From NCBI GenBank assembly GCA_012519875.1, contig JAAYPL010000147.1, positions 1-5,750 of the forward strand: a DNA stretch of 5,750 nucleotides, given 5' to 3'. The stretch's first letter is position 1. Each line of letters starts with the position of its first letter. A model generated the notes under the pieces. The model did no database searches. It saw nothing but the letters and a program-made list of their open reading frames with translations, and had not been told where the DNA came from. Both the position numbers and the translations under genes were made by a program. This DNA is from Clostridiaceae bacterium (GTDB lineage Bacteria > Bacillota > Clostridia > Saccharofermentanales > UBA5734). Of this stretch, positions 1 through 5,367 are shown piece by piece.

Positions 1-571
1 GGTTGAGCTGAAAGGCCGGATTCACATCATGCTCCACAAGCCGGCCGGCGTGATCACCGCCATGGATGATCCCCGTCAGCCGACGATTGCCGGACTGATC
101 CCCGACCGCTGCCGAACAGCAGATCTTTTTCCGGTGGGGCGGCTGGATCTTGATACCACCGGCTTGCTGCTGCTGACCAATGACGGCACGTTGGGACACC
201 GGCTGACCGGCCCGCGATGGCAGGTCGACAAGACCTACCTTGTCACTTTCGTCGGGTCTCCTTTTGTACCGGCAGATGTTGAGCATTTCCGACAGGGCAT
301 TCAATTGGCGGACGGAACGATCTGCCGGCCGGCCGGATTGGAAATCCAAGGGGAAAACCAGGTTTTGCTAACCATCCATGAGGGCAAATTCCACCAAGTC
401 AAACGAATGATGCTGGCAACAGGACGCGAGGTCAAAGCACTGCACAGACAGTCGATCGGGCCTCTTGTTCTGGATCATCGGTTGGCCCCCGGCGACTGTC
501 GCGAATTGACAGCGGAGGAAACAGATCAATTGTACGCTTGGGTCGGGTTGGATCGGACTTATAATCAGTAG
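1..571 (+). CDS. rsuA: 16S rRNA pseudouridine synthase, RsuA/RluB family (5' end outside window)
   Basis: The open frame runs in from the left edge (first full codon at base 2) and stops at TAG 569-571, leaving 189 visible residues. The catalytic motif GRLDLDTTG is clear; its first Asp (codon 146-148) should be the nucleophile that isomerises uridine. Other family marks are HIMLHKPAG near the visible start, KTYLVT and EGKFHQVKRM, followed by the typical C-terminal LHRQSIGPLVLD...LAPGDCREL. RsuA proteins are about 230 residues, so roughly 40-60 N-terminal residues, the S4 RNA-binding domain, lie outside the window. The ATG at 29 is internal, since conserved family sequence precedes it. By similarity to E. 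coli RsuA it would make pseudouridine 516 in 16S rRNA; RluB/RluE-type activity on 23S rRNA cannot be excluded without the S4 part. It converges on the J-like membrane protein gene and overlaps its end by 7 bases. Confidence 0.93.
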   Translation, partial: VELKGRIHIMLHKPAGVITAMDDPRQPTIAGLIPDRCRTADLFPVGRLDLDTTGLLLLTNDGTLGHRLTGPRWQVDKTYLVTFVGSPFVPADVEHFRQGIQLADGTICRPAGLEIQGENQVLLTIHEGKFHQVKRMMLATGREVKALHRQSIGPLVLDHRLAPGDCRELTAEETDQLYAWVGLDRTYNQ

Positions 572-1551
572 CTCTCGGTGGTCATGGCGGCCTCGTGCTC
601 GGCCTGCTGCTCATGCATACGGACAAAATCAAGCATCCAATTTTTCAGGAATTGCTCGGCCTCTTCCCGAGCGCTGGCGCGAACGCCGATCGTCAGAATC
701 TGGGTATCGCCGTAGATGCCAAGCCCCGGAGTCAGGTTCAGCGCAGTGACGTCCAGCCCCAAGATCGGTAAGCTCAAGTCAAAATTGTCGGCCGGATCGA
801 CATCGACCGGCCTTTGATCGTCGCCGGCATCAATTCGACGGCGCAGCGGCTTGACTTGATCCGGCAGTTCCGATTGCCAGGAAGTATATAATTCGGTGAT
901 GTCGTCGAAGGCTCCTTCCCGGGCATACCGATCGAAAACCAGCCGATCGCAGACAAAAACTTCATAGGAGTCACCTGCGATCAGGGTCACCATCTTCATG
1001 ATGTAATTATATAAATTACTATCAGCAGGCCGGATCGCCCCGTCGGTTTCGGCGACTTGCGGACCGTCGATCGAACTTAGATCCATGGGCAGAGTGAGTA
1101 CCTCGACCGATTCAAAATCGGGAAACATCTCAATGATATAATCCTCGGTATTTTTTTCCACATGGCCGTAACGGCCGAAATTCCCGACAAAAGCGATCTG
1201 AAAATCAGGTGGCTTGTTGGTGAGCATCGTATAAACAAAGTAGCCCAAAATAATCACGCCGACCAATCCCAGCAGGAAAGGCACGCGGCCATAATACCAG
1301 ATATTACGCCATTGGCGACGGCTTTTGCCGAAAACCATGGTCTCAAGGCGCGGATCCCGGGGCTCCGGTTCAACGTAACGGCCGGTAAGAACGTTATAAG
1401 CCAGCGAAATTTTTTCCATTTTCCCCATGCTGGCAGAATCGGTCTGACCACGGTAACGCTTGATCAACATGGTATAGCGATTTTCAATCTCATACTGGTT
1501 CGCATCCGGGGGCAATTCGAGGATGGCCAGACACTCTTCACGCGAAAGCAA
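565..1551 (-). CDS. Membrane protein with degenerate J-like domain and exported C-terminal domain
   Basis: I do not recognise a named gene. With the start used here the protein is 328 residues. Residues 3-56 resemble a DnaJ J domain (REECLAILELPPDANQYEIE, then IKRY, then KISLAYNVLTG), but the HPD tripeptide that activates DnaK is absent; the loop reads RGQTD. A basic stretch (KSRRQWR) precedes one membrane span at about 90-110 (VPFLLGLVGVIILGYFVYTM), so the positive-inside rule puts the J-like part in the cytoplasm and about 218 residues outside. The outer part opens with PPDFQIAFVGNFG and contains YEVFVCDRLVFDRYAREGAF followed by DDITELY, a pattern weakly like periplasmic-type solute-binding proteins; this is inference. 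It lies last in the guaB-greA-lysS block, just after lysS. Start choice: GGGAGG (1564-1559) is 7 nt from TTG 1551 but only 1 nt from ATG 1557; TTG 1575 has no site. ATG 1557 would add two residues. Confidence 0.88.
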   Translation of the reverse strand: MLSREECLAILELPPDANQYEIENRYTMLIKRYRGQTDSASMGKMEKISLAYNVLTGRYVEPEPRDPRLETMVFGKSRRQWRNIWYYGRVPFLLGLVGVIILGYFVYTMLTNKPPDFQIAFVGNFGRYGHVEKNTEDYIIEMFPDFESVEVLTLPMDLSSIDGPQVAETDGAIRPADSNLYNYIMKMVTLIAGDSYEVFVCDRLVFDRYAREGAFDDITELYTSWQSELPDQVKPLRRRIDAGDDQRPVDVDPADNFDLSLPILGLDVTALNLTPGLGIYGDTQILTIGVRASAREEAEQFLKNWMLDFVRMHEQQAEHEAAMTTESY

Positions 1552-1558
1552 ATCCATA

Positions 1559-1564
1559 CCTCCC
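1559..1564 (-). promoter_or_regulatory. Ribosome binding site of the J-like gene (decides start)
   Basis: On the - strand GGGAGG is followed by T, then ATG (1557-1555), GAT, then TTG (1551-1549). Spacing is 1 nt to the ATG, too close for normal initiation, and 7 nt to the TTG, which is optimal. The site therefore argues for TTG initiation although an ATG lies nearer. It falls between the lysS stop (1576) and the gene. Confidence 0.65.
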
Positions 1565-1575
1565 GACAAGAACAA

Positions 1576-3108
1576 CTATGACCGAAGCGGTTTCATCGTC
1601 GGGAACAGCAAAACATCCCGAATGGATGCTGAATCGGTCAACAGCATAACCAGCCGATCAATACCCATGCCCATGCCTCCGGTCGGCGGCATACCGTACT
1701 CCAGGGCCACACAGAAATCCTCGTCCAGCAGGTTGGCCTCATCGTCGCCCGCCAAGCGTTTTTCCAACTGGGCGGCGAAGCGCTCCCGCTGATCAACCGG
1801 ATCATTGAGCTCCGAATAAGCATTGGCATATTCACGGCCATCGATAAACAATTCAAACCGCTCGGTCAGATCCGGCCGACCGGGTTTTTTCTTGGTCAAA
1901 GGGGACACTTCAATCGGATAATCATAGATGAACGTTGGCTGCAGCAGGTTTTTCTCGCAATAGGTCTCAAAGAAAAGATTCATGACGTCGCCCCGTTTCA
2001 TGACCGGCCGATAATCTTCAAGCTCTCTGGCCCGGGCCAGTTCACCGGCTACCTCATCTGTTTGGACTTGATCGAAATCGATGCCGGTATATTGCAAAAT
2101 GGCCTCGGTCATCGACAAACGACGGAAAGGCGGCGTCAGATCGATCTCTTTGCCCTGATATTCAATTTTGGTCGTGCCCTGAACAGCCAGGGCCGTACGA
2201 GCAATCAGCTGCTCGGTCAAGGTCATCATCCCTTTATAGTCCGTATAAGCCTGATACAGCTCCAGCAAAGTGAATTCCGGATTGTGTTTGACGGAAAGCC
2301 CCTCATTACGGAATTGCCGGCCGATTTCATAAACCCTTTCAAATCCGCCGACGATCAATCGCTTGAGATACAACTCAGGAGCAATACGGAGAAAAAGATC
2401 AATGTCCAGAGCGTTGTGATGTGTAACAAAGGGGCGGGCAGCAGCACCACCCGGGATTTGATGCAGGATCGGCGTTTCCACTTCGATGAAATCACAAGCA
2501 TCCAGTTCCTGGCGAAGGGTGCGAATGATCAGGCTTCGTTTTTCAAAAGTATCCTTGACGTCCGGATTCATGATCAGATCCAGATAGCGCTGACGGTAAC
2601 GGGTCTCGGTATCTCTGAGGCCGTGATATTTTTCCGGTAACGGACGCAAAGCCTTGGCCAGCAGAACATAACCGCTGGTCTTTACGGAAATTTCCCCCCG
2701 CTGAGTCCGGAAAACCGTACCTTCAACCCCAACCAGATCACCGATATCCAGTCGTTGCCACTCGGCATAGCGATCCGCACCGAGGGCATCAATTTTCGTA
2801 AAAAGCTGGATTCTGCCACATCGATCCTGGAGGTCACAAAAACTGACTTTACCCATGCCGCGTTTGCTCATCAGTCGGCCGGCAACCGCCACCGACTGCC
2901 CTTCCAGAGCGGCAAAATCATCCAGGATGTCGCAACTGTGGCAGGTCACCGGAAACTCAACCTGCTCAAAGGGATTCTCGCCCTGACCGGCCAAGCCCTC
3001 AAGTTTGGTCAGCCGGATCCGCATTTGTTCGTTGATTTCCTGCTCAGCCGGCTGCTCGTCGGTCGCGGCAGAGCAGACCGGATCAGACTGGTCCTTAGCT
3101 TCCATCAT
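1576..3108 (-). CDS. lysS: Lysyl-tRNA synthetase, class II
   Basis: It charges tRNA-Lys with lysine using ATP in the cytoplasm. The 510-residue product is full length for bacterial class II LysS. An N-terminal anticodon-binding OB-fold covers about 70-155 (VAVAGRLMSKRGMGKVSFCD). The catalytic core follows: motif 1 near 206-227 (DFIEVETPIL...PGGAAARPF), motif 2 near 258-288 (RVYEIGRQFRNEG, KHNPEFTLLELYQAY) and motif 3 near 471-486 (YGMPPTGGMGMGIDRL), ending in LFPTMKP. The first of two adjacent ATGs is used; GAGGGG (3121-3116) lies 7 nt upstream and overlaps the end of greA by no coding base. The same frame is open to 3375, but that stretch is antisense-like filler inside greA and matches no LysS sequence. 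The gene begins 13 nt after the greA stop, so co-transcription and possibly translational coupling are likely. Slightly odd: a CHSC cluster at 56-59 in the pre-OB segment. Confidence 0.98.
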   Translation of the reverse strand: MMEAKDQSDPVCSAATDEQPAEQEINEQMRIRLTKLEGLAGQGENPFEQVEFPVTCHSCDILDDFAALEGQSVAVAGRLMSKRGMGKVSFCDLQDRCGRIQLFTKIDALGADRYAEWQRLDIGDLVGVEGTVFRTQRGEISVKTSGYVLLAKALRPLPEKYHGLRDTETRYRQRYLDLIMNPDVKDTFEKRSLIIRTLRQELDACDFIEVETPILHQIPGGAAARPFVTHHNALDIDLFLRIAPELYLKRLIVGGFERVYEIGRQFRNEGLSVKHNPEFTLLELYQAYTDYKGMMTLTEQLIARTALAVQGTTKIEYQGKEIDLTPPFRRLSMTEAILQYTGIDFDQVQTDEVAGELARARELEDYRPVMKRGDVMNLFFETYCEKNLLQPTFIYDYPIEVSPLTKKKPGRPDLTERFELFIDGREYANAYSELNDPVDQRERFAAQLEKRLAGDDEANLLDEDFCVALEYGMPPTGGMGMGIDRLVMLLTDSASIRDVLLFPTMKPLRS

Positions 3109-3115
3109 GTCCTGT

Positions 3116-3121
3116 CCCCTC
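3116..3121 (-). promoter_or_regulatory. Ribosome binding site of lysS
   Basis: GAGGGG begins at the base directly after the greA TGA and lies 7 nt before the first ATG of lysS (3108). It fixes the start here and rules out the much longer open frame reaching back into greA. Confidence 0.75.
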
Positions 3122-3604
3122 TCAGCCCGGTTTGGAAATCTTGACGATTTTATAGCGCAAAATCCCCGCCGGCGTACGGACATCAACAATTTCTCCCTTT
3201 TTCTTACCGACGATGGCGGCACCCACCGGGGATTCGCTGGAAATCCGATTATTGAAGATATCTTCCTCTTTGTTGCCGACCAGAACATAATTCTGCTCCT
3301 CGAGGGTTTCCTCATCACGGATCTTGACCAGCGCACCGAGGGTAACCCTGGTTTTGCTGATATCATCCTCATCAATCACTTGGGCATTTTTCAAGATGTT
3401 TTCGATTTCCATGATGCGGTGCTCATTTTCCGCCTGAGCATTTTTGGCATCGTCATACTCGGAATTTTCTGACAGGTCACCGAGGCTGCGTGCCTCCTTC
3501 AACCGTTCGGCGACATCGGCGGCAACCACTGTTTTGCGCTTTTCCAACTCCTCCTGCAGTTTTTTAATTCCTTCATATGTCATGTCGTAAACCTTTGCGG
3601 CCAT
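3122..3604 (-). CDS. greA: Transcription elongation (transcript cleavage) factor GreA
   Basis: GreA enters the secondary channel of backtracked RNA polymerase and stimulates cleavage of the RNA 3' end. The 160-residue product matches the usual length of about 158. Residues 1-78 form the antiparallel coiled coil, with the tip ARSLGDLSENSEYDDAKNAQ; D43 and E46 correspond to the E. coli acidic pair D41/E44 that positions the catalytic metal. Residues about 82-158 are the FKBP-like domain, with the signature ISSESPVGAAIVGKKKGE. The ATG at 3604 is chosen because AGGAG (3617-3613) sits 8 nt upstream and the family N-terminus begins here; an in-frame TTG at 3631 would add nine residues across that binding site. 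It sits 51 nt downstream of guaB and 13 nt upstream of lysS. The greA-lysS pairing is, to my knowledge, common in Bacillota. Confidence 0.97.
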   Translation of the reverse strand: MAAKVYDMTYEGIKKLQEELEKRKTVVAADVAERLKEARSLGDLSENSEYDDAKNAQAENEHRIMEIENILKNAQVIDEDDISKTRVTLGALVKIRDEETLEEQNYVLVGNKEEDIFNNRISSESPVGAAIVGKKKGEIVDVRTPAGILRYKIVKISKPG

Positions 3605-3612
3605 CTTCTTTT

Positions 3613-3617
3613 CTCCT
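3613..3617 (-). promoter_or_regulatory. Ribosome binding site of greA
   Basis: AGGAG lies 8 nt before ATG 3604. It selects this start over the in-frame TTG at 3631, which would place the site inside the coding region. A weak 6-bp stem with one G-U pair (3635-3630 with 3625-3620) lies just 5' of it and could tune access. Confidence 0.75.
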
Positions 3618-3655
3618 TTCGGCTTTGCCAAACCGGCTGATAAGATTACACCGGA

Positions 3656-5164
3656 TCAGCTCCGGCGCTCGCTTTCTTTTTGAATAACATCGTGGGCGCC
3701 GCCCTCGACAATGCTGGTCGCCGAGACCACAACAAGACGCGCCTTCTCCTGCAGTTCCGGAATGGTTCTGGCACCGCAGGCACACATGGTCGATCGGATT
3801 TTAGCCATCGATATATCGAGGTTATCTTTTAATTTGCCGGCGTAAGGAACATACGAATCGACACCTTCCTCGAAGGCCATCCGGCCGCCCTCGCTGCCGG
3901 AGTCGTAGCGCTGCCAGTTACGGGCACGGTTGGATCCTTCGCCCCAGTACTCTTTGACATATACCCCATTGACCAAAAGTTTGCGGGTCGGACTTTCGTC
4001 AAAACGGGCAAAATAGCGGCCCAGCATAATGAAGTCGGCTCCCATTGCCAGAGCCAGTGTCATGTGGTAATCATGAACAATACCGCCGTCCGAACAGATC
4101 GGGACATACACGCCGGTGTTCAGATAATACTCGTCACGGGCCGCGGCCACAGCTTGAACCGCCGATGCTTGGCCGCAACCGATGCCCTTTTGTTCACGGG
4201 TGATGCAGATCGAGCCGCCGCCGATGCCAACCTTGACAAAATCGGCCCCCGCGTCGGCCAAGTAGCGAAAGCCTTCCCCGTCGACGACATTGCCGGCTCC
4301 GACCAGGACCCGATCGCCATATTGCCGGCGAATCCATTGCAGCGTGTCGTATTGCCATTCGCTGAAACCATCCGAGGAGTCAATGCACAGAATATCCGCA
4401 CCGGCGGACAGCAGAGCCGGCACGCGTTCTTTGTAATCACGGGTATTGATCCCCGCGCCGACAACAAGCCGCTTATCGGGATCGAGCAATTCCATCGGGT
4501 TCTCTTTGTGTTCATCGTAATCCTTGCGGAAAACCATGGCGACCAGCTGCCCGTTCTCATTGATGATGGGCAATTGATTGATTTTATGATCCCAGATGAT
4601 GTCATTGGCCTCACTGAGTGTTATGCCTTCACGAGCATAAACCAGATGGTCAAAGGGTGTCATGAATTCGCGAACCCGGGTGGTGGTCGGAACACGACTG
4701 ACCCGGTAATCGCGGCTGGTCACCAGTCCGACCAGTTTACCGCCGGCGGTGCCATCGTCGGTCACGGCGATCGTTGAATGGCCGGTTCTTTGTTTGATCG
4801 CCAAAATATCGGCCAATGTCGCGTCCGGTGTTACGTTGGAATCACTGACCACAAAACCGGCTTTGTATTTTTTGACCCTGAGCACCATATCCGCCTGACC
4901 GGCGATAGGTTGTGAGCCGTAAATGAAAGACAGTCCGCCGCTGCGAGCCAGCGCAATGGCCATTCCGGCATCCGAAACCGATTGCATGATCGCCGAAACC
5001 ACCGGAACATTGAGGCGCAGGCGACTGTCGGCAGAGCCCTTGCGATAGCGAACAATCGCGGTTGACAGATCAACGGCATCCGGCGTGCAGTCCCGGGTGG
5101 TCAGATTGGGCACCAGCAGATACTCGCTGAACGTACGGGATTCTTGTTCAAAAATCATGGCCAT
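3656..5164 (-). CDS. guaB: IMP dehydrogenase (GGGSICITRE-loop variant)
   Basis: It oxidises IMP to XMP with NAD+, the first committed step of GMP synthesis, in the cytoplasm. The product is 502 residues. A (beta/alpha)8 barrel is split by a CBS pair at about 100-218 (second repeat around MTPFDHLVYAREGITLSEAN). The catalytic loop reads KVGIGGGSICITREQKGIG, with C320 the expected nucleophile. IMP-phosphate and flap regions follow: SDGG at 358-361, MLGRYFARFDESPT, R419-Y420 for the activating Arg-Tyr pair, then EEGVDSYVPYAGKLKD. Classical enzymes have GPGSICTTR and a different segment after SDGG, so this is a divergent branch that I recall from clostridia and relatives. Start: GGGAGG (5177-5172) lies 7 nt before ATG 5164; the in-frame GTG 5167 and ATG 5158 fit less well. 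It is the first gene behind a strong promoter and should lead an operon with greA, lysS and the J-like gene. Confidence 0.95.
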   Translation of the reverse strand: MAMIFEQESRTFSEYLLVPNLTTRDCTPDAVDLSTAIVRYRKGSADSRLRLNVPVVSAIMQSVSDAGMAIALARSGGLSFIYGSQPIAGQADMVLRVKKYKAGFVVSDSNVTPDATLADILAIKQRTGHSTIAVTDDGTAGGKLVGLVTSRDYRVSRVPTTTRVREFMTPFDHLVYAREGITLSEANDIIWDHKINQLPIINENGQLVAMVFRKDYDEHKENPMELLDPDKRLVVGAGINTRDYKERVPALLSAGADILCIDSSDGFSEWQYDTLQWIRRQYGDRVLVGAGNVVDGEGFRYLADAGADFVKVGIGGGSICITREQKGIGCGQASAVQAVAAARDEYYLNTGVYVPICSDGGIVHDYHMTLALAMGADFIMLGRYFARFDESPTRKLLVNGVYVKEYWGEGSNRARNWQRYDSGSEGGRMAFEEGVDSYVPYAGKLKDNLDISMAKIRSTMCACGARTIPELQEKARLVVVSATSIVEGGAHDVIQKESERRS

Positions 5165-5271
5165 CACTCTTCCTCCCGAAAATCAAGGGTCCGTCCCGGC
5201 GCCGAACCGGCAGAACAGGACAGCTTCGATGGATACATTAAACACATCCGAGCCAGCAAGCTTCCACTCAT
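5164..5271 (-). CDS. Possible 35-codon leader peptide upstream of guaB
   Basis: On the guaB transcript an ATG at 5271 opens a frame of 35 codons ending in TGA (5166-5164). The stop shares its last base with the guaB ATG (TGATG), the classic geometry for translational coupling. The peptide begins MSGSLLARMC and ends FREEE; it has no recognisable domain, and its tail simply reads the guaB ribosome binding site. Against it: no Shine-Dalgarno precedes the ATG (the nearest GAGGAG ends 17 nt upstream), and an open frame this short can arise by chance. The ATG also lies in the loop of the leader hairpin. I treat it as a candidate only. Confidence 0.2.
   Translation of the reverse strand: MSGSLLARMCLMYPSKLSCSAGSAPGRTLDFREEE
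5172..5177 (-). promoter_or_regulatory. Ribosome binding site of guaB (decides start)
   Basis: GGGAGG lies 4 nt from GTG 5167, 7 nt from ATG 5164 and 13 nt from ATG 5158, all in one frame. The 7-nt spacing favours ATG 5164. Confidence 0.75.
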
Positions 5272-5291
5272 GATAACACAATTGCCGGCTC
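5250..5291 (-). other. 10-bp hairpin in guaB leader
   Basis: GAGCCGGCAA at 5291-5282 pairs with TTGCTGGCTC at 5259-5250 over all ten positions, with one G-U pair that would be a mismatch in the + strand RNA. The loop is 22 nt and contains an ATG (5271). The absence of a following T-run argues against a terminator. Leader folding or transcript stability are open possibilities. Confidence 0.5.
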
Positions 5292-5327
5292 CTCGCCGCA
5301 TCGGCTTTCCTTGGAACCTTTCAAAAT

Positions 5328-5356
5328 ATTCTATGTAGAAAGGCTCTTGCTGTCAA
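5328..5356 (-). promoter_or_regulatory. Sigma-70/SigA-type promoter for guaB operon
   Basis: A perfect -35 box TTGACA (5356-5351) and a -10 box TAGAAT (5333-5328, one change from TATAAT) are separated by exactly 17 nt. It reads toward guaB and begins 11 nt after the thiT stop codon. An inverted repeat TCTTG-ACAG-CAAGA (5358-5345) overlaps the -35 box and could serve as an operator; this is inference. The position implies that guaB is expressed independently of thiT. Confidence 0.85.
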
Positions 5357-5367
5357 GAATAGTTGTG

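Larger units (their letters stand above)
5165..5321 (-). promoter_or_regulatory. guaB 5' leader (about 157 nt, structured)
   Basis: The predicted transcript start is 6-7 nt beyond the -10 box, at about 5322/5321, leaving an unusually long leader before the guaB ATG. It contains a 10-bp stem, GAGCCGGCAA (5291-5282) with TTGCTGGCTC (5259-5250), one G-U pair and a 22-nt loop. Further down are GC-rich short stems (GCCGGTTCGGC, and GGG-ACGGA-CCC at 5197-5187). The CCC at 5189-5187 could instead pair with GGG 5177-5175 of the ribosome binding site, a possible on/off switch; this is inference. No T-run follows the long stem, so it is not an intrinsic terminator. I see no match to the purine riboswitch core or other leaders I know well. 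Confidence 0.45.

Noticed and set aside
1162..1581. 139-codon + strand frame opposite the J-like gene
   Set aside because: Antisense shadow; the - strand frame has a membrane span, a J-like pattern and a binding site, the + strand frame has none.
2062..2640. 192-codon open frame on the + strand inside lysS
   Set aside because: Antisense shadow of the LysS catalytic core; no family features.
3109..3375. 89-residue N-terminal extension of LysS
   Set aside because: It overlaps greA in another frame, does not resemble LysS, and the ribosome binding site at 3121-3116 fixes the start at 3108.
3005..3472. 155-codon and 129-codon + strand frames across the lysS/greA junction
   Set aside because: Both are antisense to two firmly identified genes and show no recognisable protein features.
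4064..4777. 237-codon open frame on the + strand inside guaB
   Set aside because: It lies fully antisense to well-conserved IMP dehydrogenase sequence, has no recognisable domain, and long antisense frames are common opposite GC-biased genes.
5187..5197. Guanidine-II (mini-ykkC)-like hairpin GGG-ACGGA-CCC
   Set aside because: That class needs two tandem hairpins with ACGR loops; only one, with a 3-bp stem and a five-base loop, is present, and guaB is not a typical target.
5165..5321. Guanine/adenine riboswitch or PurR box in the guaB leader
   Set aside because: The purine riboswitch junction core is not found. The CCGAAC on the + strand (5202-5207) lacks the A/T flanks of a PurR box and lies downstream of the transcript start.
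5339..5359. Intrinsic terminator for thiT
   Set aside because: The stem is only 5-6 bp, is followed by GCCTTTCT rather than a T-run, and overlaps the -35 box of a much better supported promoter.
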